A stretch of 64,000 bases of DNA from Mesostigma viride (taxonomy: Eukaryota > Streptophyta > Mesostigmatophyceae > Mesostigmatales > Mesostigmataceae): contig RPFO01000392.1 in assembly GCA_009746045.1 (NCBI GenBank), positions 1,442,964 through 1,506,963 of the forward strand, read 5' to 3'. Both the position numbers and the translations under genes were made by a program. This document shows positions 22,715 to 35,100 of this stretch, piece by piece. The notes beneath the pieces are model-generated. The model was not told the origin of the DNA, made no database searches, and saw only the letters and a list, made by a program, of their open reading frames with translations. Numbering within the stretch: position 1 is the first letter of the stretch; every line of letters starts with the position of its first letter.

Positions 22715-24664
22715 ATACTCTGGCTGACGGCGGTATGGCTGACGGCGGAGTTCAGATCTTTTTGCGTCTGAGCCCCAAATTCGGTCAGACCACTTGCATT
22801 CGATGCGCCTTTCTAAGACGCACTTGCCAGTATAAACGGTTACGGCTGCCACGCAGTATAGACAAAGTTACGCACGTGACCAGCTATGACGACTACCAAA
22901 GCAAAACGAGGGCTGGAAAAGGAGCTGGCACAGCTTCCCAGCGCCCAGCCCAACCCTCTCGCCCTCGCCATTGTTCAGCCGCCAGGCTTACCCGCCAAAC
23001 CCTCGCCAAGCGCCTCGCCTGAGCCCAAGAAACCATGCCACGATCGCCACAAATGGAGCAAATTCTTGCCCGGCGACGGAATGTTCTCCCTCCTCGAGTG
23101 GCAGCAGCTGTCGCCGCAGGAAGTCGTCGAAGTTCTCCAGTTCCTCACACAGGAGCGGAAGCTCTTTGTGCCCTGGACAAGGGCGGCTATCGACTACCGC
23201 AACACGTCCTGGCTCTACACCTGTGCCGAATCCCGCCAACGCGAGTCTATCTTGACCAGCTACTACCAGCGCAGCTTCGGCGCCATCCACAGAGAACTTT
23301 GGAACGCACTCAACGCCCCAGCCCCCGCACAGCCGGCAGCCCCATCGGCTTCCTCCCTCTGCAAGGATGACATCCGCGCAGTGCTGGAGGAGCACGTGAC
23401 CTGGCCGCTGGCCGAGAAGATGACCTCGCTGAACACCACGCTCAACACGGTCGAGGCCCGGGTCTCCAACGTGGAAACCAAGGTCGTCCACAAGCTACAA
23501 CCACAGTTCACGGCGCTACACACCGCGGCGCAGGCTTCGGAAACGCATGCTGCACTTGTCTCTCGCCTTAACCAGGTGGAAGGCAAGTGCGGCGTGCTCA
23601 TGAAGAAGCTTGAGGCCATCACCGCCCACACCGAGGCCCTGGCCACACAGGTCCCAAAGCTAGCGGAGCAGACGGCCACCATTGCCTCCCAGCCACCCCG
23701 GCAGGATGCTGGTGACCTCCTGCTCTCCTACGCGACCTGCTGCGGACAGCGACCGCCTCCACCACCGACGCCATCGCCACGAAGCTCCAGGAGCTGGAGG
23801 ACCACCGCCAGGCCCAGCAACGGGAGGTCACCGATCGCGCTCGCCGCGAGTGCCGAGTGGTGCTACGTCGCTTCCCCCAGAAGCCAGGTGAGACGTCAAC
23901 CTCCCTTGCTGACGAGATCAAGAAACAGCTTCTTACCCTCATGGGCCTGGTAGGTGAGGTAGAACTGCGTGGGTGCCACCGCCTTCCCCACTCACGGGAC
24001 AAGGCGGCCACCCCACCAGTCCTGCTCACCTTCCTCTCCCCTGAGGATAAGCAGCGGTTCCTCTCTCGTCGCAAGCGGTTGCACGACCTCACCTGGACGC
24101 TGGATGACGACCTAACCCCCGCTCAGCAACAGCAGCGACGCGACCTGTGGCCGGAATACCTCCGCCATAAGCAGGACCCCCAGAAGCCCAAGGTGTACTG
24201 GAGGGGCGGGGACCTGATGATCAACCACAATTCGCCCCCAGCGGGCTATAGAATAGCAATAGCCCTAGCTTGTAACCATTGGAGTCACTGTCGCTAAGGC
24301 AGCCATGCCTAGAATGTTTGCCTAGCTGTGCCAACAAACCTAGTCACGTGCCGCCAACGCACGGTACACAACCAGCCATAGCCTTAGCCTAGTTCTAGTA
24401 CAGCCATGCTACGCCCTGGCTATGTTCAGATTACTTGCCCACGCTCCTTGCTATGACATGCTCACATGGGTCTTATTGCACCCACAGTTTGCCGGATCGT
24501 TAGCCTGTCCTTTAGCTAGCCGCGCCCGATTGCAGCTGTGGCATGCCTTTGGCATGAAGGAGACTGGGGGTCTCTGCCCTTTCTCCTGTAGTGCACACAC
24601 AGGGATTAAAAGCACTTCGGTGCTCCGTGACTCCCCAACGGGAGCACGAGTTTAATTAATTAAT
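22715..24664 (+). mobile_element. ORF1-only LINE derivative (half-LINE), with 5' leader, ORF1, 3' UTR, hairpin and TTAA tail
   Basis: A leader (gctgacggcggagttcagat, tttctaagacgcac) is shared with the reverse element at 28010. It is followed by ORF1 (22886-24297), then directly by the same 3' UTR found after ORF2 fragments elsewhere (24300-24640), the ctccccaacgggag hairpin and a TTAATTAA tail. No reverse transcriptase or endonuclease lies between ORF1 and the 3' UTR, so it would need to be moved by other elements' enzymes. Confidence 0.7.
22886..24297 (+). pseudogene. LINE ORF1p-like protein (coiled coil plus C-terminal nucleic-acid-binding domain), one frameshift
   Basis: From ATG 22886 the frame gives a basic, proline-rich N-terminus, a conserved-looking stretch (KWSKFLPGDGMFSLLEWQ) and a long predicted coiled coil (from about residue 170: EKMTSLNTTLNTVEARVSNV and on). 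Coding then moves to another frame near 23725 (DLLRTATASTTDAIATKLQE), continuing through VVLRRFPQKPGE, a helix-rich region and WTLDDDLTPAQQQQRRDLWP. LTPxQxxxRxxLWP near the end is typical of algal/plant L1-type ORF1 proteins. One base indel breaks the frame, so the copy is probably inactive. The protein would coat the element RNA. Confidence 0.6.
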
Positions 24665-24689
24665 TAATCTATACTCTGCGCCCACATGA

Positions 24690-25555
24690 TAGACAATGCT
24701 TGCCCCCATGCAACAAAATGACATTCTTGCCCCCATGCAACTCACTGCCGCCCGGGTGAGCTGCGGATGTCGGCTGTCTGCCTTCCTCGCGCACGGGGTA
24801 AGGCTGGCCCGGCTCCCCTGCTCCTCACCTAGCTCTAAGTACATGTCGGATAAGCTGTCCTTTCTTGAATGCCGTGCAAGAAGCTTTCGAGGATTTCCTA
24901 TACACGCTGGACGACGACTTGACCATGGCCCAGCAACATGCAGCGGCGACGGGAGCTATGGCCGACCTAGCTACCTCCAGCTCCGGCAGAGCGCAGGGGG
25001 GAAACCGGTATATACTGGAGGTGGGACGTCATCCACGCCGACCACACTTAGCCCTGGCGCAGGCAGTGACCCCCTGCCACCCCGGCAACCCCAGTCTAGG
25101 GAATATAGCTGTAGTGTAGATTAGTAAGGCTTCGCCTATAGCACGTGGCCCACGCGCATGCATGTGCGCCCATAATGGCCCCCATGGATTATGCCTTATA
25201 AGAATTTAGCTGCACGCTATGCCTGTAATGGGATTCCCCCACGGATGCTGCATTAAGAATTTAGCAAAACTCTGCCTATGCAGAGAGTCACTCTCTGCTG
25301 AGAAGCCATGCCCTAGCCTTTGTATAGCCATGATGATCGTCTTCCACCCCATGCCAGGCCCCCCTGAGCCTCTGAGAGATCATATGGTGGTGCAGGTGCC
25401 TTTGTGTGCACCTAGAGCAGGTGTAGTTTACATCCTACCCTCGCAGGAAGTAGCCCAGAAAGAAGCCATATGCCCCTTCTCAGGGATATGTGCTACATGT
25501 ATACTCCCAACGGAGTTATGTTCCAATTCAATTCAATTCAATTCAATTCAATGAT
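24690..25555 (+). mobile_element. 5'-truncated ORF1-type LINE copy with hairpin and CAATT tail
   Basis: The region opens with the end of an ORF1-like frame and runs through the shared 3' UTR (tctagggaatatagctgtag; ggaagtagcccagaaagaag; catatgccccttctcaggga) to the hairpin actcccaacggagttatgtt and a tail of (caatt)n ending at 25553. It matches the reverse element at 25947-26640. Confidence 0.7.
24865..25119 (+). pseudogene. Remnant of LINE ORF1 C-terminal domain
   Basis: The frame contains LYTLDDDLTMAQQHAAATGA, corresponding to WTLDDDLTPAQQQQRRDLWP in the fuller ORF1 at 22886-24297. Similarity fades after about 40 codons. Confidence 0.5.
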
Positions 25556-25599
25556 AGTAGACAAAGAGAAATGGGCTGCCGTCTGCGATCGATAAGCAT

Positions 25600-25930
25600 C
25601 TTCCTGTCTGTGGGGCATTAATTAATTATTTAATTAATAAGCACGAGCCTGCATCACGTGGGTGCCAATACAGAGTAAAGGAACCTTCAACCCTGTATAC
25701 ACAGCGAGGAGGGAGGTAGCACTAGCTTCTCTCACTGCCGCAAGTGGGCAGGCCATGTGCAGAGCGCTCTCTCCACGGCATGGTGCATCATGCCGGGGCG
25801 CAACACTGTGGGTGCAATACAACCAGTGCAATAGGTACCATAGGTAGGCTGACGCATAGCTTGCTGTGGGGCATGCTCCTGTTTTCTCCCCACGGGTCCC
25901 GCGGCCCATTGGTAGAATTTGCAGGGTAGA
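25600..25930 (-). mobile_element. Retroelement 3' end, family with CACGTGAC hairpin (second copy at 43279)
   Basis: It begins with a TTAATTAA tail (25617-25640), a decayed hairpin, then a block shared with 43279-43516: gccaatacagagtaaaggaa, cttctctcactgccgcaagt and gggtgcaatacaaccagtgc. Identity is high apart from small gaps. No coding capacity seen. Confidence 0.7.
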
Positions 25931-25946
25931 AGTCCGCAGGTGGAGG

Positions 25947-28030
25947 TTATTAATTAATTAATTAATTAATTAATTAGGAACATAACTCCGTTGGGAGTAA
26001 ATGTAGCACATATCCCAGAGAAGGGGCATATTATGGCTTTTAATTAATACTTCTAAGCTACTTCCTGCAAGGGTGGGAATTATGTAAACAACACTTGCTC
26101 GAGGTGCGCCAGGGCACCTGCACCCCCATGGTCTATCAAGCTACTATGCCCAGCTCAGGGGGAGCCTGTCATGGGGAGGGAAGATCAACATGGCTATACA
26201 AAAGCTAAGGCATGGCTTCTCAGCAGAGAGTGGCTCTCTTCGTAGTCACAACATAACTAAATAAAGCTAGGCATCATCTGGTGTGTGGCGCGTCATGGGC
26301 ACACATGTACATGACTGATTATTAATGTTCATGGGTCAGCTGGTATAGTGCCTGTATAGCCGTAGGCGTGCATGTACAAGGCCGCTGTCTACCTATTCTA
26401 CACTACTACTGCTGTATTCCCCTAGGCTGGGGCGTCTGGCTGGAGTCGCTGGGGCCGCGGTGGTCGATGGGTACGTCGCGTGCCAGGGCTTGTGGCCGAC
26501 GCAGATCGATGGCCGCCCCCTTCTGGACAGTACACCGGCTGTCCCGCCTTGGTCTGCATGCCGGAGCTGGAGGTATAGGTCGGCCATAGCTCCCGTCGCC
26601 GTTGTTGCTGTGCGCCAGGGTCAAGTCGTCGTCCACGGTGAAGGGAGTGTTCTCGAGCCGCTTGCGGCGTCTGAGAAACGAAATCTTGTCCGCTGGGCTC
26701 TTAAAGATGAACAGAAGCGGGGGCGCCCCTGCCTTACCCCGCGCGCGGCCGGAAGGCGGTGGGCGACCAGCTTAATCTCACCAAGAAGGCCAATGCGATC
26801 AAGGATTTTGCTCTCAAATTAACGCACGTGCAAGCTTCTCGGAATTCTCACCTTCCTCCTGATGTCGAAGTTCTTTCAAGAGTATGACGTTGCTTAAGGC
26901 TGCGCTTGGCGAGCTCGGCCTCCTCGCGGAGGTCGAGCTTCTGCTGCTGGAGCTGGGCTGCGACGACGGAGGTGGTGGAGGTGGTGTGCTGCTTAAGCAT
27001 GTCCGCACAGGTCTGGGTGGAAGGAGCAGCGGCAGCCAAGCCAGCGGGACTGGCTTGGCCAGCGGCAATGTCCTTCACCGCCTGGGCGGTGAGGCCTGCG
27101 GTGTTTTGCAGGACCTCGATCGATGGCGATGGCATTGTCCCTGAGGCGCTGGTCGATGTCGCAGAGCTGGGCGGTGATGGCGGCGGAGGAGGGGGTGGTG
27201 GCGGTGGAGGAGGCGAGGAGGGTGGAGGTGGCGGTGGAGATGGTGGTGAGGAGGGGGAGCTCGGCAGTCAGCTTGCCGCCCATGGCCGCCACATCTGCAG
27301 CAATGGGGGCCACGTGCTGCTCGAGGGCCTCCTGAAGCCGAAGGGAGCGGATGGAGGATTCGGTCAAGGTGGTGGTGATGGGCTCAAGGGGGGCCAGAGC
27401 TCCCCGATGGAGCGTCCAATTAAGGAGGGAGAAGAGGGCGTATGTCTGCAGCCTGGGGCGGGGGGCGGTGAGGATGTATTTGTATGCATGGGCGCTTCCG
27501 AAGGTAGGAATCGACGAGGCGACCCTGGTGGAAGAGCTGTTTGCACAGTTCGATAAGCGAGGCGTGTGATCCCCAGAACACGTAGCTCAAGCTAGATGTG
27601 GTCTGCGTTGCGCCTGTCAAAAAAGCCGGGCTGGCTGGCGTCAAAGTCGAGAGCTCTCGTCCCAGCTCGGCTCGGCAGGACGACTGCGCTTCCAAGGGCT
27701 CAGGCGACGCTGCGGGCGAGGTGAGCCCGGGGGGCTGGGCGACCACTAGAGCTTGGCTAGTGGCGCAGCTGCCTTCGGGGCCGGTGGGCGAAGCTGCAGC
27801 CGTCCGGAGCTGCAGATGTATTTTCAGGGCCGAGCGCAGCCGCCAGGCTGCGTTGCGCGGAGGAGCGTTTGCTCGCCATATATTGCGTAATAGCTTCGGA
27901 AAATTATATCAGCGTGTGCGTCTTAGAAAGACGAAGCAATTGTGATATTCATGGCCGAATTTGGTGCCCAAACGTGAAAGTTATCAGTGAGCTCCGCCGT
28001 CAGCCATGGCTACCTCGTGGCTTCGGCCTC
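25947..28030 (-). mobile_element. Second ORF1-only LINE derivative, reverse orientation
   Basis: On the minus strand the order is: leader near 28010 (gctgacggcggagct; tttctaagacgcac at 27930), ORF1 remnants (27746-26393), 3' UTR, hairpin actcccaacggagttatgtt and (TTAA)n tail ending at 25947. As in 22715-24664, ORF1 leads straight to the 3' UTR with no ORF2. Confidence 0.65.
26393..27746 (-). pseudogene. Broken LINE ORF1-like coding region
   Basis: Minus-strand fragments in changing frames give an N-terminal part (ELCKQLFHQGRLVDSYLRKR), an Ala/Thr/Ser-rich helical stretch (LRLQEALEQHVAPIAADVAA; QLQQQKLDLREEAELAKRSL) and near the end MDDDLTLAHSNN, the counterpart of LDDDLTPAQQQQ. At least three frame breaks are needed to join them, so it is not a working gene. 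Confidence 0.55.
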
Positions 28031-28084
28031 GTGGAGGTTATTGCCCCTGAGGATAGCCGCTACACTACTGCCTCGTCTGCCATT

Positions 28085-28260
28085 ACAGTATAGGACAGAG
28101 CTCTCAGATGAGGATTATATCCGGGCCCTCTAGTGACTATATGGTTTGCCGGGGCATGATGCAGACGATATTTGTAACTTTCGTGTAATTATTTTTTCGA
28201 ATGAGATTAGCATAGTACTCCCTGGCATTCCCATGCGCATGACACCCAAGTACTTACGAG
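28085..28260 (+). repeat. About 180-bp block shared (inverted) with 43570-43770
   Basis: Blocks tcagatgaggattatatcc, atagtgactatat or tagtgactatatgg, gcatgatgcagacgatat, tcgaatgagattagc and catgcgcatgacac occur here and, in reverse complement, at 43570-43770. The second copy carries an extra tandem ctatagtgactatat. It is probably an internal segment of one LINE family. Confidence 0.65.
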
Positions 28261-28583
28261 TTCAATAAATTGGCTTCGCCCCTTCTTTGAACCTTTGGTT
28301 CTTCCGAAAATGGGCTTCCCCGCTAAGTTACAACCAGCGCCGCGCCGTCCCTCTGGCGGGAGCTGACACACAGTACGCTAAACACGGGCGTCCGCCACTG
28401 AACCCGCTACGCGTGGCCGTGGCGAAACCAATCTTACTGGTCAAAACGCCACACAAGTGGCCGAGCGACACCAGTATACAAAGTTCAAAACGCCACACGT
28501 GGCGGACAGCAAAAACCTTAATCGAAACGCTGGCGGTGCCATACTAAGCGGTGCCATGCCGTCTATAGGTTGCATGCGGCCAG

Positions 28584-28830
28584 CTAGGACATACTATGAG
28601 AGACGTACATCACATACATCACACAGCCATACATCATGAGAGACGTTACAGTAGCCTGTTGGGCATCGGCGCGCGCATCCAAAGCAGCTCTCCATGCAGT
28701 GGGGGGGTACCCACAGCTTGTTGTACAGGTTGACCACAACTCGCCACTATGGACCTTAGGCTTCTCTGGGGACTGCTTATCCAGCAGAAGAAGGTGGGCC
28801 ACAGCTCGTGGTGTTGCTGTTGGTGCCACG
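28584..28830 (-). pseudogene. Remnant of LINE ORF1 C-terminus
   Basis: The minus strand reads LLLDKQSPEKPKVHSGELW, matching YLRHKQDPQKPKVYWRGGDL of the ORF1 at 22886-24297. It is short and lacks the rest of the element. Confidence 0.45.
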
Positions 28831-29191
28831 TGGCATGCTAAGTTCTAAAATTACAGCATTCCTGGTAGCTCTACATATAGATTATTATGGGCATATGCAC
28901 TGCACCACATGCCACAAGCTACTTCCACCCAGGAACTCCTCAGGTTCCACATACCCATGATGGTATTCTCATGAACAAACTCATGTTACCAAGCTGCGCC
29001 ATGTAGTTCTTAATCTTGGTGCCTGGCCTGGTATATCTCAGCGCTGTGGATCGCTGTGGACAGTCCGTACTAGGAGTTACTGGCCAAGAGGCTAAGGATA
29101 TACCAGCAGAAAGCAGGTAGCGATTGGCTACTCCCTGGACATGCTGTCACTCAAACCCATACTCTTTATCTTACTGGCAGCTGCAATGCTC

Positions 29192-32100
29192 CTAAGCTGG
29201 CGGTGCCATCAATAGCTGCATAACCTCTTCTGCAAGGAGGTCTGAAGCCGCCGCATCAGGCTGCATCGTCCCTCGGCTTCCATCCGTGGTCATCGCCCGC
29301 GCGGCCCGCCCTCCTTCTAGCGCCAGCAAGGTGGCTCGCATCTCGTAAAGCAGGACAGGCTCCTGCAGGTACTTTGCGGTCGTGACAGCCACTTCCTCCG
29401 GCTCCAAACGTCCCACCAGCTCGGGCACAACTTCCTTGCCCGCCCACCTGCACGATACACAATCACCATTCGCACACCATGACAGCCCATTATGAGCCAA
29501 CACATCATTTCTCAGGGGTTGCAAATGCTTCCCCCCCCCCACACACACCAGATACCCAGCAAATACTTCCTATAAACTGGTGGGCTGGCACGTCCAAGCA
29601 ACCTTCATCGCCCATACTCAACCTTGCGCGCAACCTCATCATCAATGATCCATCATAGTCAAGGCGTACGAGCCTGATCGATACAAAACCTGACTATGCT
29701 CGCATATGAGACCCTAGCATCCGTGTCTATAGAGGTGGTTGGGGTGTGGGGTAAAAGCTGGAACAGTTGAGAGCTCCATTCAGGTTGTACCCTGACAGCT
29801 TTCTGCCCACTCGGCACGACACTAAATCTCAAAGAGACAACCAACCATTCATATCCCCACACCAACGAAACGACATCCGATGCAGTAGGTCTTGCAGAAA
29901 CAAGCCCTTGCTCCTGGACAATGATGTCTAACAAATCTCCCTCATCTCAAATACCCCTTTCTCCTTGCCCTACTGCCCTCATCGCGCAGGGGTAAGCAAA
30001 GCAGCCCATATCTGTGCACGATTGCCACCACTACTGTTAGCCTCTTGAGGAAAATAGCCGCACCAGCAAGCGAGCTTGGTTGAGGGCCCCTCCACAGATC
30101 CCTTGTCCCTGCAGCACCATCCCCTCTATCACCTCATCAAGCCAGGGCCAAAGGCACTGGTACCGGCCAGGGGGGAGCAGATTACCGTTAAGGCTATCGG
30201 CAGAGGTGGTTACCTGTTTGGCCACGCCATGTGCCCCGCTGCCTTGAGCACTGCCGCGTTGACCGCACGTGTAAAGAAGGCGCCCACTGGACCAGGTATG
30301 CTGCAGAGCAGGCCGGCAAGGCCCCCTGCCCCCCCCTGGAACACCTGCAGTGGTCAAAGGGAGCATGACAAGCCATGGCACGGTGGGGGGACGTGTCAAG
30401 CATGGTGCCGCAACTATGCAGCATCATGCAGGATGCAGCCGTTCCATGCAGCATCACGCAGGATGCAGCAGCGATGCCACACGCCGGCTGCATCATGGCT
30501 GCTCCAGGCACAGTGAGGAAGACCGATGCCCTATTGCCCATAAAGCTCATATTGATGTAGAAAGTTAAAAGCCGTGAACAAGCGTAGTTGAGTGGCATTC
30601 GTCGCAGAGATGGCCTGTCCGGTGTATTGCCAATCATCACTGACATGTGCGGCGTGCGCGGCGGTACCCAGCCATCTGGTAGGAAGGACAGGAGCAATGT
30701 GGCCATTGTTATGTGGGTGCGATTTGCAGCCCTCAGTTCAGACAGGGTTCAATATATACACACCAGGGCAGGTGGGGAACCCACAAGCAGAGGACGATGA
30801 CTAGGCCATTAGGAAGCCACAGAACAAGACAGAAATGCAAAACCTTGTCAACGCCAGCCCATGGAATCCATATGACCCTGCTCTCAGATGGAATACGTAT
30901 ACAGGAATCTGCAAGGCTGGCTAGTGGTGCTAACCCCCTGGACTCCCTGCGCCACATGCGGAAGTCGCACTAGGGCTTTGCAAGGCCACAGATTGCGAAA
31001 ATGTTGCATGGCGGAATGCCCCTCACCTCCAGCGCATGCGTGGGAAGCATGACCACCATCGGGACACCCAGCGAGCCAAGCTCTGCCGTGTTGGTGCCGA
31101 CCTGCGTGCCAGGTGGCAGTGAGACCGAGAGCGTGGTGCATGATGGCAGCACAAGCAAGCGAGTGTGGGTATGAAGGCAAGGAGCAGGGGTCGGGCAGGG
31201 CCATGTTGGAACGCACAAGGACACAGGACCGTTACAGACGAGACGACCCGGTAACAGGGGAGGGGGTGGCGGCTATATGTTTAAGACCACGGGTGGGATG
31301 TAGTGGGGTGAACAGGCTGTTCAGAGTGTTGTGGAGAAGATTGCGCTGCATCGCAAAACAAATGTACTATGTGCATGGTGGTTGTGTACCTGGACGTTGC
31401 AAGGAAAGGGAGAAGGGCCACAGAAAGGTTGGAAGGTTGCACGGGCGAGGGGCGCAAGCGCTTGATGCTGGGAACGACGAGATGCGCGTTCCAGGATGCG
31501 TTGCACAGGCGCAGCGAGGTTAAGAACTTATGAAGACCTCGTTTATTATTATTTATTGTAGCAATGACACAAGGTGCCCTGACAGAGCGACCAGCAATAT
31601 AATGATGGCTCAGGGTCATAACAAACCAGGGGACATATAATTATGGCTCAGGGTTATAACAAACCAGGGGACATATAATTATGGCTCAGGGTTATAACAA
31701 ACCAGGGGACATATGGTGATTGCTCAACATCCTATTTATCTGAGTCTGTAGACGCCACCGCTTGGCTGCACCCATTGGGGCATCCAACTCCTGTCATTAT
31801 ATACTCTGTGCATGGATAATAACGGCTAGATGCCATTTGGCATGTATGTCATCACTCTATCCTTACATGGGATGCACAAGTGCTGCCCTGAGGCATGCAA
31901 GTACACAGACAACGCAACCATGAGACACAACAACTGGGCAAAGTTTGTCGTGCAGATGCAAGAAAACACTTGGCCGGCTAGTACTACTATCCACCCTCCA
32001 AGCACATAGCGGAGCCTATCAGCCATGCCGGCCGTAGATGCATGCACGCCCCCCCCCTCCCCGTGGCATCTGCCGGCCCCAGCCACCCAACCCCCACCCC

Positions 32101-35100
32101 GGGCCCCACCCCCACCCACCGTGGTCAGGCAGAGATCGCACTGCTGGTAGATGCCGTAGGGCGGGCTTGTCTGGTAGACGTGCACGCGCGTGCCCCGACT
32201 TGTCTCCAGCGTCGCCGTGGGGCGCCCGGCGGTGGCCACCGCGAGAGGACCATCCAGGCCTTGAGCACTCGCGGCAGCATCCCTGTCCGTGGTGGGACGG
32301 CCAGGGGGGGCTGAGGCGCCGCTGCCACCCGTGGTGCTGCCATTTGTGGTGGTACTGGAACCATGCGCGGTGCTGGCACCATGTGTGCTGCCACCCGCCA
32401 CCAGGCGGCAGCTGGCCCAGCCGAAGCGGCCAATCATCTCATTGCACGACACATCGCCGTAGCCCGCCAGCTCGTCCAGGCCGACCGTCAGGGGGAGCGG
32501 CATGACAAAGCAGACGTTGGGCACCCTGGGAGGGTGTGGGGTGTGCGTAAGTACGCGGGCACAGGGATCGCGCCCCCAAGGAACAGCGACAAGATCAAAA
32601 GCAAAGCAAATTTAAGGAACAAGGGGGCGGGCCAAGAAAGAGTGGATGGGTAGAGGTATGGGAGGCGGATAGTGAGGGAAACGGCGAGATACGTGCAAAA
32701 TAAAGACAAGACAGGCTATTCCCACCAACGATTGATGAGGGCGTCCGGCACACCAGCAGCAAAAGCAAAGCGTCGCCACACCAGCAGCAAAAGCAAAGGG
32801 CCGCCACACCAGCAGCAAAAGCAAAGGGCCGCCACACCAGCAGCAAAAGCAAAGGGCCGCCATACACCGTTGTCATATCAAAGTGGTGGAGCGAGCGTGG
32901 AAATGAAACGCGCGGCAACCTTTCCTGATACCGCCGCGGACTGGCCTAAAGGATTGCATGGATACCAAGCAGTGCCATTGGAAGTACGTGAGTTCCCAAG
33001 TTGCTGTATGGCCAAGCAACTTATGGGCCTTGTTGATGGGGGCATTCAAGGGATGGTGCACATCCCGCGGACAAACTGGTCCCTCCCTGGAGAGCACTTC
33101 GGGCTTTGGATGATGTCAACAAACACATTTGCTTTAAAAACCTGGCACCAGCACCAGCCATGGTGGCTTGCCGGGGTAGCATGCAGTGGCAGCAAGTCCG
33201 CGTGCCTCGATCGTGGTCCCATCACGAATAGAGAATCGAGGGTAACGCAAGACAATAACAGAAGATATGAAGCCCGGTAATGAGGCGCAGTCCGGTAATG
33301 AGGCGCAGTCCCATAGGCCCCCCAGTTGTTATCCCCCCACAGGAAACCTCCGAGTCGTCCCCGCTACCCAGCACGGACCTGCTCCCACAAGACGGTCGAG
33401 TACACTCGGTTGGTAGGGGTTTCCCAACACATGGCCCAAACTGGCATGGCGTGGCATGGTTTGTATGGCGTGCCATGTCCTCATGCGGTATGGCATGGTG
33501 TGGCATGGCATGATGGGGTACGCATGGGACAAGTACGCATGAGCCCCAAGACGCAGCAGATGAGGATCGGCAAGACCACATGCGAAGGAGACGAGAAGGG
33601 CTCACCTCTCGCTCAGCTCATCCGCCACCCCGACCATGTAGGGGACACCCAGCCGCAACTTCGCAGCCTGGGGGTGACAGAATAAATAAAATAATGCCAC
33701 AACACATGCATGGTGAGCTTTGTCAGTAGGGGAAAAAGAACAGAAGTAGAATACACAAGCCCCGGGGTTCACTACCCTGGCGAAGTAGCACAGCTATTTT
33801 GTTATGTCTCAGGATCTTCAAAACCCAACAGCAATGCGCCGTCTCCCCCCATCGAACCTCTTCACCATGTTGTGGTTACGGCGCGGGATGGCAGCACACA
33901 AATGGCAGCTGCCATCCGGCACGAGGGACGCATTCACGGGCAGGTCCACCCCACGCTGACCATCCATGTCCGTGGCTTACTGCACAGGGCATCACTATAC
34001 ATTGCATCATTATGCATGGCGAATTACAGACAGGATGATCTGTCATCTTTCCCCTGGAAATACCAGCTAGCATACTCGACGATGATACTAGACGGTCGTA
34101 CTAGATGATCGTACTAGGCGATGGTACTACACGCTTATCTTATGTCCTCTGCCGACACTGAGGTGACCGCAAAGAGGCAATCCACTCTACCTAACCCACT
34201 TGTCCACCCCCCATCCCCTTCAGGAACGAGCCTTGGTCCCCCGCCGCCCACCCACCTGTCCACGCCCCCATGTTTGCCAACGTCCACCCCCCCCACAAAG
34301 CTAAGAGACGGGCAACACCCCCTCCCCCCCCCATCAGCAAGGAGACCGGCCTTACTCCTCCCCCCAACTCTCACCTTGGAGCCCGGCAAAATCCCGACGA
34401 TGAGTGGCGCATGCACACCTCCTGCCCCACGCTTCGTTGCAGCCCTCTCCCCCATGCCCTCTGCCACCGCCACACCAGTGACGTCCTGCGCGCGTGCCAC
34501 CGCTGCCACCGCCTCGCCTTCCGCCGGTTCACCAAGTGGCCGGCCCTCGCCCCCATCCCCAGGCGAGGGTCCCCTCGGGTCAGACGCCAGCACGGCTTGG
34601 CTCTGCTCCACTGCCGAGAGGAAGAGGTCGCCGATCACGATGCAGCGGTCGCGCCAGTTGGCAGGCACCTGCAACCTCACGGCCTCCTCTCGGACCACGT
34701 AGCGGTCCGCCAGGCTGTGGGGTGGTCATCCATCCATTTATTCTAAAAAGCGACTGGGTTATGATCCAACCGGGGGCAGTAACCGTGGTGACAACTGCAA
34801 GTAGCAACCCCATTCCGATGTCGTTACCCCTACTGGCATGCCTCTACATTACCGCCATCCGGGGCATCGCCATGCTACCGCCGAACAATGTGATGGGGGT
34901 GCTGTGTGTGTCATCCCCATGGGTCTTCTTGCCCTCATGGGCGTTGCGATGTCATTCCCAGCCCCCACCTTACCATTGCCACCACCAGCGTCGCATCATC
35001 ACCAACATCGTCGACGACAACCGTGGGGCTGGCAAGCAGCGCACGAGCGTGGTAGTGCCACATCCACACCCCGGCCAAGCGGCCCCACTTGGGACGGAGT

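Noticed and set aside
21356-24664. A 3.3-kb DNA transposon with about 280-bp terminal inverted repeats
   Set aside because: The inverted ends are two LINE 3' UTR copies in opposite orientation; the left copy is a separate insertion with its own target duplication (21348-21358 and 21635-21645).
26884-27569. Glycine-rich plus-strand frames of up to 216 codons
   Set aside because: They are complements of the Ala/Ser/Thr-rich ORF1 remnant on the minus strand.
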